Source of the DNA: Uloborus plumipes
Taxonomy: Eukaryota > Arthropoda > Arachnida > Araneae > Uloboridae
Direction: 5' to 3'
DNA length: 64,000 bases
NCBI GenBank assembly: GCA_038373865.1
Contig: JAXGGA010000066.1
Span: forward strand, 248,001-312,000
The notes beneath the pieces are model-generated. The model worked only from the letters and a program-made list of their open reading frames with translations. It did no database searches and had not been told where the DNA came from. Both the position numbers and the translations under genes were made by a program. Below are positions 13,830 to 26,196 of this stretch, one piece after another. Numbering within the stretch: position 1 is the stretch's first letter; every line of letters begins with the position of its first letter.

Positions 13830-14104
13830 ACACAAAAAATATTTTCAGCACAAAGAGAGGAAATAACACCCAGAGCTCTGATGAGAATCGAACCCAATAT
13901 GCAAAACTTCGGTAAAATTCTACTTTAGGGTCCGGTTTTGGCGATTTTTTTCAGACTGTAGCTTAAGGTTGCAATCATTTAGCTTAAAATCGCCAAACAA
14001 TCCAATCATCCAATGATAATTCTGTGGTTGCCAGATTTAATAATTTATCTCCGGACCTTAAACTAGGATTCATCCCAAAACTTCTACCTCAGAGCCACGG
14101 GGCC
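13830..14104 (-). mobile_element. tRNA-derived SINE (minus strand), split by an insertion
   Basis: On the minus strand the 5' end (about 14104) reads ggccccgtggctctgaggta, containing an A-box-like TGGCTCTGAGGTAGA (14081-14097). After a 166-bp insertion the sequence resumes with cat, then a B-box-like GGGTTCGATTCTC (13895-13883). This spacing and order are those of a tRNA-like Pol III promoter once the insertion and one duplicated octamer are removed. The 3' end is not sharply defined; about 13830 is a guess. It is not a functional tRNA gene: the cloverleaf is incomplete and the head is interrupted. Confidence 0.55.
13911..14076. mobile_element. 166-bp hAT-like MITE inserted in the SINE
   Basis: It is flanked on both sides by the same octamer AAAACTTC (13903-13910 and 14077-14084), an 8-bp target-site duplication as made by hAT transposases. 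The ends are imperfect inverted repeats: the left contains actttagggtccgg and the right, reverse-complemented, agtttaaggtccgg. Removing the insert and one octamer restores a continuous tRNA-like SINE head, which independently supports the boundaries. There is no coding capacity. Confidence 0.7.
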
Positions 14105-17097
14105 AACGAAAAATCCTTTGAAACCTTATTTTTAAAGCAAGTTACGAATTGTTCTTCGCTGTGGTGAGAAAGAAGTTTCATTCATTAGTCTGTCTATCAA
14201 ATATCTGTAGCGAGCAATTAGAAGTGCAAAAGATTTTCTTTTTATGGCATTGCGTTTTTCAACCCCTAATACAGTTCAACCCCGTTGAAAGTATTATCAT
14301 TTTAATAAACTACACATCAAATAATTCGTCGTGGAAATGTATTCAGTTTGTTTTATGATCATAAAGGTAAAGGAACATCTATCTCGTTTATAGTATTCAT
14401 GTAATCATGAGAGGAATTGAATGGTTGCTCCACTTGCATTTTTAAAATTTGTTCATATTCCAAATATTGTATATATGTATGAGTTTTGTACAGTTTTACA
14501 GTACATACTTTGTAAGCAAAAGTCAAAACGAAGCAGTGCAAAATTTTATTTTTACTTATTAAATTAGTGAAAAGTTGCCATTGTCTTCTTCATTAGTAAG
14601 TGAGACTGTTAGCAACAATCGAACTAAGACATGTGAAGAAAGAGTCAAGTTATCAGATCGGTGATGAGTAGGCCATTTCAATCATAGAAACGGGGGGGGG
14701 GGGGGCATGAAGTGCTTTTAACTGGCATTAATGGGACTAAAAAGCGTTCCCAACAAATGTAATGCAATTATTTGAGGATTTTTGGGGAGACAATTGAAAA
14801 CCATAAGTAAGATCACCAAAATCAGGCAGAATCTGACAAGCATGCAGAAAACAAAGAAATTCAGTAATCAACAACAAATGTTGTTGTTCGGTACAGCTTC
14901 ATTCAATCACAAGAACTAAAGTTCATACTCTAGCACTTCGTTAATTCTCCTTAATGATTTCTAGAGCTAGTCAACTGCACTCCTTGACTAAATTTAAAAC
15001 AGTATGAAAGCAAAAATTACAATAATCATATTGTTGGTTATCAAAAAAAAAAAAAAAATCGAAAAAATTTGCAACTCCAAAACAAGTATACATTCATTTT
15101 TATCGAGACTGTGTTTTTCAAATTAATCTTTTTTACTTGCATTAGCGAGCAAAATGGTAATGAATTGCTATTTGAGAGAGGAGAGATATCACGAAAATGC
15201 GGTTTAGTTCGATACGTATGTTGTAGAATGTATTATGGTTTAATAAGTGAATGATAAGCTATAATTCGATTAATGAAGACACATGTGAGCGCTACAATAA
15301 TCTTCGATAGTGATGCCACAGATTACTCAGCCATAGCTCAGAATCTGCCCATTAAATCAGTACTCAAAATAGGAGTTAATTTTTGAGCCATAATAAAGAC
15401 TGGCAGTTAAATTAAGTTCTACAAAAAAGACGCAACAAAAAACAACCTGCCCTGCATTTCGCCGGCATCTGATAAGCTCAAAACTCATTACTTTCCCCCT
15501 CCAAGGAAAACCCAGATCAATACTGGTATGCACTACAATAAAACCAACAGTTCCATATCTCCCAGATAGACCTCTATACTGATGACGTAAAACTCAGGGG
15601 GATGGGGTGCTGGTATAAGTTCACAAAGGGCCCTATCTTCATCTCAAACCGAAACAAACTCTGGATCTCAAAACGGTTCCTCCCCCGAACAACGCTTAGG
15701 CTTATTATTGCCCATCATGTGCAGGAAATCAGGCTCGAGGTTTGAGGACGGGACTAGCGTTCGATTGTGAGGTTCATGCAATCCCCTAAAGTCGTCTGTC
15801 CAACAGAGATAAGGCGTCAGTGAGTCCACCCCCAGCCCTCCCCCTATATCTTTCCACTGCACTGATCTCTCCCCCACGTCTATAACATCCTAAAGCTCTG
15901 CATTGTTGTATGCACTGCACAATTCATTCAGTAAGTATATTTCGGAGCACAATTGCCTACTTCAGACATTGGAATGTTGTATGTGAAAGGCATACCAGAT
16001 CTCCGTTTATAGAAATGGAATTCAAAATTCTTGTTCCGTCAAATATTGTCAGAGAGGTTTTCAAATCCTAAAATTCAAACCCATAAATAGATTTCACTAA
16101 AACAAGTGATTCTTTTAACTTCGAATAAGTTTAACACGCATCAAAAGAATTTGTCTTATGAAAACGCAACAGGTCATACTTTCAGGGTGCATCAGTTATT
16201 TAAAGTAAATTTTTCCAGTATTTGGACTTAAGAGTACAAATATCTCCTAGTGATTCAAACAGCAATATTCGTCCAATTAATTAGCAACTGAAATACATGT
16301 TTGAACAAATTATTTTGAGTCTTGTTTTTGAAATATATTAGAGTAAATTTATTAACGTAATTTTAGTCAATGAAAACGTTTTTTTAATGAATAAATTAAC
16401 TTAAGATTTCTAATGTGATTGTGTAATCACTAAAGAGAGTAGAAATTACTCATAGTTTTGTTTCTGTGACATTTATACAGATTGACTACAATGAGCATTT
16501 GTAATTTGTCAAAATTAATTTATATTTCAAAATAACAATAGTGTTCAATGTTCAAAAAATTATAAGCTTATCAGGAGAGGGAGAAGATGTTAAAAGTGTT
16601 GGACGGCAACAATACTTTGTTTCATTTTATAACAATTTCTATAAACTAGAAAGTCTAAAAATTAAAATTAAATTTTTCAGGTGTCGGGGAGAGTCCTCCC
16701 TCGTCAACATGTTAAGAGGAGGATAACATTTTTAGGAGGGAGAAAAAGCATTAAACTTCTCAGTATTGTTTGTTTAAAACAACCTTTTATTTCACATCAC
16801 ACTAAAAATTTGTGCTTAATATGTTGTGTTTCCTCCTCAACTTGATCCGAATTGTTCAAAATTGTTCTTTTTCACCCGAATCTTTTTTTTTTTTTTTTTT
16901 GTGTAGGAGTCAGTCGAGCGGACTAATTTCAAGAACGGGGTCTGAGAAAATTTAGTAGGAGTCAATAACGGTTGGTATCAGTTTCAGAACAGCAACGGAT
17001 GAATGACAGCAAAATTGAAAGACAGTGCAATTGTCATAGTTCAGGGGTTAGACTTGCTGTTTTTCACCAAATCGATCCAAGCTTCATTTATTAGTCA
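14105..17097. other. Unassigned DNA with a GC-richer island at 15400-15900
   Basis: AT-rich except for 15400-15900, where C-rich words (cccccagccctccccc) dominate. A gttcgattgtgaggttc sequence at about 15758 superficially resembles a B-box, but no A-box at the right spacing is visible. A G-run lies at 14693-14705. No coding exon could be identified. Confidence 0.4.
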
Positions 17098-17286
17098 CAC
17101 TGCAAAAAGTAGACTGTTGTTTTTACAGTAAAATACTGGCAGCAGAGGTTCCAGTTTAAAACCGTAAAATGCACCCTAATAAACTGTAAAAGTAGCTATT
17201 TTACAGTTTATTACCACAATTTTATTGTTTATTACCACAAAATTAGCTGTATTATACTGAAAAAACAACATTGATTTTTTGCAGTG
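17098..17286. mobile_element. CACTGCAAAAA MITE, copy c (best preserved)
   Basis: 189 bp with inverted ends: left CACTGCAAAAAGTAGACTG then ttgtttttacag; right, reverse-complemented, CACTGCAAAAAATCAATG then ttgttttttcag. The middle is built of short repeats around taataaactgtaaaa and ttttacagtttattac. No coding sequence. The target-site duplication is not resolved; CA lies on both outer sides but is too short to trust. Confidence 0.7.
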
Positions 17287-20200
17287 CATGAGAATGAATC
17301 CACCACTTCTCTCATAAGAAATTGATAGTTCGACAAATCGTCTCCCGTCGAAGCTCACATACGAGTATATTGTCTCATCATCAGGCATTGCCGAATTTCT
17401 GTGGTAGATAAGCTATATTAATTTTAAGGCTAAACTTTGCATGTAAAATTTAAAATCCGACAGTTAATTTTTGTGTTTAATCGAAAACGCATCACATGGC
17501 ACGCGATCGGAAACTTGCTCAAATATGACCAATTCAAGCGTTACCCTTCAACCACAGAAGTACAATGCTCGACTCTCAACTCCAGAGTAGCAGCTGAAAA
17601 TGATATTAGAATCTAAAGAGACTGTATCTCTTGTTTTAAGGCCGTGCTTAAAGTTTAGTTTAGGACTTAAATGTATGTCCATTGAAAAAAAATGCTATTA
17701 TTTTTATTATTATTATTTTTTTTAAATAATCTTTTAATGTAAGTTAATTTTCGATTTAACGTGTTAGCTTTTGAGCTAAAGTGGCTTCATCTGAGTCCAC
17801 CTAGTTTAGTTCTTTATTTTAACTGATTAGCACAGTGACTTCAACAGAATACAGCTGCTTTCAATTTATCTCAGCTCAATAGCTTGATGTCCTCTGCCTC
17901 AAAAGAGCAATAAAGAGCTGCGCCTCTTTAATTTTTTCTCACGTTGACCATTTAATTTTCCTGCGTTATAAAACTCCCACCATTCTTTGCAGATAAGTTC
18001 CTTCATTTATAAAGAGGAAAATTATTAATTTTTGTTGTAAATAAATATTATACGAATTTGTCTCTTCAAATAGCATAATTCGAGTTTAATGCGGCAAGTA
18101 TTATCTGTATTAGGTATCTGTACTTTTTATTTTTAAATTACCTTTAACAAAATGCTGAATTTAAGCATTTCAGATGACAGAAGAAGAAAGAGGAATCTCA
18201 TATTAAACTAAAATGAGGTTATCGAGCATGCTTGATCAGGTTTTTTTAACACTGTGAGTTAGAATGAAAAGTAAAAATAAGTACTTGGAATTCTCTTTAT
18301 TTGGCCCTACTTTTGCAGTATCTCTATAACAAAATCCGTACACCAAATCAAACATCTTTTTGTCTCACCATGCGTTACGCGTGTACTCATTCATGAGATG
18401 ATTAAACAGCGTGTTTATTTTTCTCGCTTTAAACAGCGCTGTGTACCACCGTTAAGTTGTACGTATTCAATTGATATTGCAATCATTAGATACAAATAAT
18501 TTAATAACGAAGAAATTGAAAAAAAAAAAAGAAGAAGAATAACGGGTTTTAAAAAAGATAATTTAATTTTATGAATCGTGTTTCTTTCCATTCTGATCAA
18601 ATGCAAGCATTTCTGAATGAACCAGGCTATGTTCGCACATGGAAAGTTAATTAAAACACAATTACAATTTAACGATGTACCTTGTTTTGTTTTATTTTAT
18701 TTTTTTTCGAAAACTACACTAATTTTGAAGAAATCAAAACAGAAACATATAAACAGATATCGTTTTCACATTAGCTCTCTTCTTGAAACCAACAAGCGAA
18801 GATGTAGAAACCAATTTCAGGGATTTAAAAGTGTAACTGATATGTATTATTATTTGTTGCTCATCTTAGCAAAACTAAATAAACTAGAATTAAAAACGAA
18901 ACAAAAATATGTGAATATTCAGCTTCATGTTTTACTCTTTTACTTTTAAAATAGTTAAACTAAATGTGTTTGTGTTCTTTTTCCAGTTGAATGGATGAAC
19001 TCCTGGAGAGCAAAAATTAAATAACTCGATCTCCATGTTCCCTTTTCCCCGTTCTAAATCCCACAAGCCAACCCAATCTAGCGAAAGGATTCCGCTCTAT
19101 GAGTTTTAGATCTTTTCAACACCCAGTCGATTGTACGTCCGCGCCCTAACCACCTTAATGAATGGGGTGGCCCTCTCCCACACAAAGGGCCTAACCCCTC
19201 ATGCAAGACCCCCTCCCATGGGTTATGATTGATCAGCAGTGGGTCCCATTCACGTAAAACAGTATGGTGGCAGGCATTCGCACGACTGGAGGTCTTGTCG
19301 ACGTCCACAAGTTCAGGAAAGCTCACTGTTAATTCAGACGTGTTAATAGGACACAGATATGCAAGACCGGCAAATGGTGATACAGTATATAGTACCTCAT
19401 TCAAGGGCCACCTCTATTTGAGAGCCCCCTTTTTCTTGTCCTAGTCATCTTGAATAAGAATATCCATGCATTTGCCTTGGTTTAAATGAATCACAGAGAA
19501 AAATGACGAATTAATGTGTAAATAACTATGAGATATTGAATTTACAGGAATTAAAGTTTCACTTTTTGTCTATAAGTCAGCTGGTGAAATTTAGACATTA
19601 ATCTGCCCAAAGAAGCAAACATGCATTCTAAACATGTTTTTTTTTTCCTCTCGGCAGTTTATTCACGTAGGCTCAACGCCGACCGATTGTACGGAGAAAT
19701 CAAGACTAAAAAAAGTGAAATGTGAACAACGAATTGTAATTCACATAGTACAGTATTATATGATCAAAATAATCCGTGCAGAAAGTTACTTAAAAATAGT
19801 CTGTTAGTTGCAAACCTTTGAAACTACCAAATTTTTGATAAAGTTTTAATTTTAAAAAAATGTAAAATTCTGAATTTTATTTAGTCTGTGTGACACATTT
19901 TAATCAATACATTTGACATTGGTTGAGAAGAAAAGATCTTTTAAGTTCTAGGTTCGATCACAAAATAAATGAGTAAGTGTATGAAAAAAATCATCACAGA
20001 AATTCATTCCTACTTTCAATAATAATAATTCTCCATAATAATCTAATTCAACATGACTGTTTATATAATTATCAACTATAGCCATCATGCTGATTTTTTT
20101 TCTTCGTAGTCAGCTTCAGCATAAGAATTCATTTGTCAAACACATTATCTGCAGCAACTCTTATCAAACTCAAACTGGGTACTTATAAATTCTTTTGTTA

Positions 20201-21313
20201 ATCTTAGATTTACATCTGGCACACATGCTTTGTTATCGCTGCGACATAGAAAGCAAAGAAGAACACTTCGTTGTGTCTCCTTTAGTTTTTCTCTTGTTCA
20301 AAGCTATTCCCCTGAAAGTTTTCCTTACCCTTCAATATCAGTGTGCCTGTAAAAATATATATAAAGATTTAAATAAAAAAGGTACTTCATGATTTACTCG
20401 CTATTGATATATTTTTCTAATTCCTAAAATTAGTTTTAGAAGTTTTTGGGGAATGTTTAAGTACTCTTCAGATTTTTAAGAAAGACTACAATTCCGTGCT
20501 AAGTACTAAAGTGGTATCCGTAGCTGAGCTCAAAATGAAAATGGCTGATTGAAGTTTTACCATCCCGATGCTAAACCCACTACCTTTTACAAATTATTTT
20601 TCCAAAATATCCCATTCACAAATGATCGTAAAACATTGTATTTAGGTAAAATATACTCCAAAGAGCCACGTGATGGCAACTCAACATTGGCACAAATTAC
20701 AGATACTGCATTTGTGCTTAGCATGGCAGTGTGAACAAATAATACGTTTACTTTTAGTCACACTTAGTCCAGAAACAATAAAAGAAAAAAAATAACGTTT
20801 TTAAAGCACAAGTTCCATCAAGACTATCGCAAACGCATGATTTAGACTTATGCAGAACTCTTTTTGTGATTTTAATGCAAAGCAGGACTCACAGAGTTCG
20901 GTACCGTACGAACACAAAATGTCATTCCAAACATAATGGGCAGGTAATAAAAACAAATACCTAAGCAACATAAAAAAGACAGGAAGATCCAGATTTGTGT
21001 GTAAATAAACCTTTCTGCCTGTAAGAAAATAATATCATGGTTATATTCCTTCAAATTTCATAAATATATATGCGGTAAATGTTCCATTAAATAGTAATTT
21101 TAAAAAATCTAATCTTATCTAAGGCACTAAAATGAAATAAACAGATTTGACTTAATTATATAAGCTCCAGTAAAGGTTTAATAAATAACACGACACGATC
21201 TGCTTAGTCATGAAATTTTCAAAGAATGCATTGTAGATTACGAAAAACACTAAATGGGGCCTTTCAAGGAAATTTTGATGAAACGAAAAACAATCAATGA
21301 GGAATTGTATCAT
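17287..21313. other. AT-rich DNA with a GC-richer island at 19060-19440
   Basis: No gene recognised. The island at 19060-19440 has a 108-codon open frame on the minus strand (19078-19404) rich in G, P, W and R but without a domain I can name. The frame may be chance in GC-richer DNA. The rest is AT-rich with short A and T runs. Confidence 0.4.
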
Positions 21314-21500
21314 TACGAGGTGCATTCAAGTTCTAAGGCCTCCGATTTTTTTTCTCCAGATTGGAAAGACATAGAAACATGTGAATTGCTTTAAAATGAG
21401 CGCACGTTCTTTGTCAAAATATCACAGAGATGGCAACACTATGCGACAGATGGAATTTTAAGGCCAGTCGCGAGAATGAGAACTGTTTTCGATTCTTAAA

Positions 21501-21650
21501 ATGGCGACGTTTTCCTTACTTGAACATCGTGCAATCATTCGTTTTCTGAGTTTGCGTGGTGTGACACCAATTGAAATTCATTGGCAGTTGAAGGAGACAT
21601 GTAGTGATGGAATTATGGATATGTCGGAAAGTGCGTTCGTGGGTGTGAGT
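21501..21650 (+). pseudogene. Mariner transposase N-terminal fragment, left arm
   Basis: An open frame starting at ATG 21501 encodes a segment including RAIIRFLSLRGVTPIEIHWQ. It resembles the first helix-turn-helix of mariner transposases, which bind the terminal inverted repeat. Only about 50 residues match; the frame is then disrupted by the palindrome junction. The second HTH and DDD catalytic domain are absent. The sequence is a relic; no function is implied. Confidence 0.7.
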
Positions 21651-21905
21651 CATTCGGCGATCCCCCAAAACAATTCTCTCCACTTTCTCGATCATTTCGT
21701 CGGACCGGCTTGTGCGAGCCCAAGGTTGTTTCGGTTCGTTTTCACACGATGTTCTGCCTTCATTTAACTGTCGCACCCACGAACACAGTTTCCGACACAT
21801 CCATAATTCCATCACCAAATGTCTCCTTCAACTGTCGATGAATTTCAATTGGTGTCACACCATACAAATTCAGAAAATGAATGATTGCAAGCTGTTCAAG
21901 TAAGG
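21640..21905 (-). pseudogene. Mariner transposase N-terminal fragment, right arm
   Basis: The mirror copy on the minus strand covers the same helix-turn-helix (GVTPIEIHRQLKE-like), and after a frameshift continues further into the protein: a WVRQLNEGRTSCENEPKQPW stretch followed by SRSDEMIEKVE, the linker typical of mariner transposases before the catalytic domain. The frame breaks near the centre of the palindrome. Relative to the left arm it holds more of the gene, so the junction removed unequal amounts from the two halves. Confidence 0.7.
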
Positions 21906-22109
21906 AAAACGTACGTCGTCATTTTAAGTATCGAAAACAGTTCTCATTCTCGCAACTGGCGTTAAAATTCCATCTGTCGCATAGTGTTGCCTTATCTGTG
22001 ATATTTTGACAAAGACCGCGAGCTAATTTTAAAGCAATCCACATGTTTCTATGTCTTTCCAGTCGAGAGAAAAAAAATCGGAGTCCTTAGAACTTGAATG
22101 CACCTCGTA

Positions 22110-24057
22110 TCTTCCAAAATCCCCAACAGGATTTTGGAAGGATCATTTGGAGGAAGAAAAGAGGGATATTCGCAAACATCCAACTGCAGGTTATTTTTCA
22201 CATTCATATTCCATAGCTAATGTTATTGCCCAAATATTTGGCCATCCCTTTTTTCGGTACTCTCCCGCCTGCGTTAAAACGCGTGAGAAAAGTAACTTCA
22301 CAAGCCCGCTCCTAAAAGACGTTATAAATGACCATCCTCAATAACAAAAGACAGCCATTCCGCCTCCCCCATCCCTGGCAAAAAATCAAAGTCAACGCTT
22401 AAAACTGTAACTAATGCGTTTCGATGGACTTCTATGAGGAAAGGTCCTCGTTTGATATTCATGCTGTCACGGCTCGTATGGGATCGGATAACGGCGCAGG
22501 ACCTGGCGACACGTGACCGGTCGCGTGCTGCAACGTGACTCCGTCACGAGTCACGATAGAAACGTAAACGATTTTCCTGACACCCAACTTTCGGAAATAA
22601 AAAAGGGCCACTGGTATCGGGGTGCATGATACGCTGGATTAATTCGCTGTATATTCAAGCGTAATCGGGGGCGCTTTTCAAAAGGCGAGCACCCTACTCA
22701 GCCCCCTCCAGTGTGTGTTTAAGGGGACGGAGGGGGTTCGGCTCGTGAGAAAAAACGGGGCGGGTGTTTTCCGCTTTTGGTCACAGTGCGTACCGCAAAG
22801 AGTGGGCATTTATGCACCCCGGATTTTTGACGGAAGTGATAGACGCGTGCATTCGCCCTCACAAAACGAGGGCGCCTTGTTTTGTTTTATGTTCCATGTA
22901 CCTCCTCCCTCACCCTTTAGGATTATTCAGAAAAATTTCCAAACTGTAAGAGCTGCTACTTCTGGGAAAATGTGACGCGTTTTCATTGATGAGAAACTGA
23001 AAAAGTCACACAGAATAACTCGTTAACACCGGCATTATGCACAGTTGAATAATGAATACTTGAAAATTAATTTTTCTGAAGAGCTTTACCGAAACCAAAG
23101 CAAAACCTATCTTAAGATTGTGTGAGAACAACAAGGAGAGAACAGAAACTTACTCTAAGATGTATTGGGTGCATGAATGTTGCAATTCTCCCTCTTGCCA
23201 CAAAACAGATCTTCATAATATAAATTTAAGTAAGAGTAAGCTTTTAAATTATGAAACGCATAAAAACGAAATCAAGAGCTATTGTTTGGAAGGATTCATG
23301 GAATAATGCCTTAAGTTTTGAAGCGCAATATTCAGGTTCAAGACAATTGAATGAATTGATTTAAATTTTTCATGCATGTCATACAAATAATCAGTATTGC
23401 CAAGTTGATCAATATTAAACAGTTAAGTGTTTACATTTGCGCAGAAATAATAGAGGGGAATAGCAACGGTAATTTAATCATCAAATAACAATAAAGCACA
23501 CATGTTTTGGGGGCTATACAGATGCTTACATCAGTCGGGGTATTGTAACTCATTTGTTCATGCTTAAAAATGAGTTCTTTATGCTTAAAATTACCGAAAT
23601 AAAAAGCAAAATTTCCGGCGAATGATTTTCAGCCTAATGTTACTTACGCATTGATAAAAAAGACTTCTAGCAACTATGAACCACATGTCGGTAATTTTAA
23701 TGCTATTGGTATGTTTCATTACTCTGATATTATTTTCAATTTTTAATAAATAGTACGAAAAAGAATTCAGTAATTTTATAGCCTTTTACGGTGGAGATTT
23801 TGTGAATCTAGGAGCTCCTAAAATATAGTTTAACTTAATTAAATATATTTATTAATAACTCACAATGTCTACCAATTGTTTTCAGAAACTGACACAACAA
23901 GCTTGTTATTGTACTAAGAACAAGCTTCCACTCCCACACATGAGAAGTTTTAAAATCACACTTTAATTCATCGGATTTTTTTTTTTTTTTTTTCAAAATG
24001 GGAATTTGCATTGTGGGAAAGGCAAAAGAGTAAACATCGTCCATAGCTACATTTTAT
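22110..24057. other. GC-richer island (22440-22930) in otherwise AT-rich DNA
   Basis: 22440-22930 is unusually rich in G+C and CpG for this window. It carries a CACGTG E-box at 22510-22515 and several CGTGAC/GTCACG words around 22500-22560. Two overlapping open frames (22715-22975 and 22764-22949, +) have no recognised domain. A promoter, enhancer or untranslated exon is possible. 22980-24057 is AT-rich with nothing recognised. Confidence 0.35.
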
Positions 24058-24616
24058 TAGTCTTGGTACTTATAACGAGCACGAAGGGACCATAACATGT
24101 TGCTCGTTAAATCCGAGTGCTCGTAATAAATGGGTCCTTACGGCCGGCGTACAACCAGAAGGGGTGAATGTTTGGAAGGTCAAATAATTGAGTTTACTTA
24201 TACTTTAATTAATACTTACTTTAATTACATCAATTAATTTAATTAAACACTGTTCTTTATTTATTGACAATTACTCCCCCCCCCCCCCCCCCCAACCAGC
24301 AAAGAGTTTCTGGTTGCGCTACAGTCTTAAAGGGGAGAAACAATAAACGGGAAGAAAAATAAAGAAAGAGATTCTTACCAAAACATTTATTTTTGTATCC
24401 GCAGGGAAAAAAAAGAAGATAAGACAGGAATAAGACTAAAAAGATGAGAAAAAAAAGACTGCAAGGCAGAAAAAATTGCTCGTTAAAACCGGGTCTTGCT
24501 CGTTAAAAACGAATTCTGTTCCATAGACTTAACATTGATCTTACCAAATATTCTCGTTTCCCTCGTTAAATCCGAGTTCTCGTTATATCCGAGCTCGTTA
24601 TAAACGAGTTTGACTG
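24058..24616. mobile_element. TA-flanked MITE with ctcgttataacgag motifs (pogo/Tc1-mariner-like)
   Basis: The right end, reverse-complemented, begins CAGTCAAACTCGTTTATAAC next to a TA dinucleotide (24617-24618). The left end is a degraded inverse (tagtcttggtacttataacg at 24058). Subterminal words gctcgttaaatccgag and ctcgttatatccgag recur. The combination of TA target, CAGTCAAACTCG ends and subterminal repeats fits non-autonomous pogo-like or Tc1/mariner elements. A C-run (24276-24293) sits inside. No coding sequence. Confidence 0.55.
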
Positions 24617-24618
24617 TA

Positions 24619-25751
24619 TAAGCGTTCTTATAACAGTCACAAAATATAACATAAAAATAGTAGACATAAAAACGTGTAAACATTTTTAAAAATGCAATTT
24701 TACAAACTAAAGCTTTTGACACCGTTTCGAGATTTTTTTTTTTTCTAACGAATACTGAAAGTTAACTAATTGCTTTTCTAAACATGTACGAGTACATCTT
24801 GAAAAAAGGCAAATGTTCTTTTTCCTCTTGTGGGAGACGTAATCGGTGTTTAAGACATTTATTATTTTACTTATTTATTTTTTCTTTTTTAATTTTACAT
24901 TTACGTTGAGGAAAAGATTTGCAAAGTAGACCCATAATTTGAAGAATAAAAAAGTTTTTTTTGAAAAAGAGGATCTTTTATTTTCTCTCTTTTTTCCTAG
25001 TCTGCTCCTCTACCGTTTGTTTGTAAATTAATAAAACAGCAACCGTAAATGATGGATTCTTATATAGATGTACGAGTGTCTCTTTACAAAATATAAGCTC
25101 ATGACAAATGCGTGAAGTAATTGACATTTATCGTCATATCTGCAAAATTACCGGAGAGCTGAAGCATATCGAAATATCAGAAGAAATAGGTGTTCGTCTT
25201 TGGATCTAAGCATTTCGATAAAGATTTATTCAGAAAAAAACCTTACCTCCATTTCACTTGCAGACATATATGAAGCAAATACAAGGGGAGATCGGGTAAT
25301 TGATGAACATTTTACATTTTGATTTTCCAATTTTTCATTCCTAATATTCCGTACCAAGATAAAATTTCATATAATAACATTACCATTCTCCTAACAAATG
25401 ATTATTTCAACACCTTTGTTGATATAACGTATTTCATATTTAAAAAAGGATTCGACATGTATCAACTATGTCGTCGCCTCTAAGCCCCGAAGCAATAGTA
25501 TGATATCCTGCTATTGTTCTGAGGTGGCGATATAGTTGATAAACAAATAAATAAGCTGCTATATGCTAATGTAATAAGCAACGAAATGAAGATTTTAAAA
25601 CATTTGCTTTTAAAGAAGACAAATTTTCAAACCATGACTTTTTCCTCCTTTGTGTGAAGGAAAAGTTAGACAAAAATGTTACGATTTTGCAGAAAATAAG
25701 TTTTTTGTATTTTGCCGCATTTATATGTTTTTTTACCCAGGTAATACAATG
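24619..25751. other. AT-rich DNA containing one 82-nt imperfect hairpin
   Basis: No gene recognised. 25460-25541 can fold on itself: tatcaactatgtcg at the left pairs with cgatatagttgata at the right, with continued imperfect pairing toward a loop near 25500-25508. See the separate hairpin entry. Confidence 0.5.
25460..25541. other. Imperfect 82-nt hairpin
   Basis: The arms are about 33-40 nt: TATCAACTATGTCGTCGCCT (25460-25479) against the complement of AGGTGGCGATATAGTTGATA (25522-25541), plus agcaatag against ctattgtt near the loop. It has small internal bulges. A very small MITE or a precursor-miRNA-like fold could both give this shape; the sequence alone does not decide. Confidence 0.5.
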
Positions 25752-26196
25752 TACCGTAAAATGGGGTGAATCGGTACACTTTTCAACTTTGATTGCAAAA
25801 AAAGTAGTTAAAAGATTTTTTTTTCAATTCAATTTTTGTGTAAATACTTCGGTCTTTCTTTGCTTTTGATATTCCAAGCAAAGACAAAACATTTTTAACA
25901 GTTATTATTTATATATATAGGAATTTGGGGATGTTCCGAATCACTCTTCAGATAGGGGTCAATCGGAACAGATGTTAAAATTTTCATTTTTTTCAATTTA
26001 ACCTGTAATAGGTCTCACAAATATGAGTAATATTGATGGGAAGAATAAGAATAGATAGTTACTGTCAAATAAAAGTTTATTTTCTATACCAGTTAACGTT
26101 TATGATTTGTCAAAATTCAAAGTTATTTTGAACTTATAAAAAATTAAAATTAATTCTAAGAAATGTTTTTGAATTGAAATACAAAAATTTTAAATA

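Larger units (their letters stand above)
21316..22107. mobile_element. Palindromic (foldback) mariner remnant
   Basis: The element is flanked by TA (21314-21315 and 22108-22109), the target duplication typical of Tc1/mariner. The ends CGAGGTGCATTCAAGTTCTA are identical in inverted orientation. The inverted match continues far beyond a normal mariner terminal repeat: about 330 bp of 21316-21650 mirror 21780-22107 with only scattered differences, including the start of the transposase reading frame. The structure is therefore two head-to-head 5' halves of one mariner joined in the middle, with no catalytic DDD region. It cannot encode a working transposase. A transcript through it would form a long hairpin. 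Confidence 0.85.

Noticed and set aside
15735..15800. SINE B-box at gttcgattgtgaggttc
   Set aside because: No A-box at the expected spacing, and no tail or target duplication.
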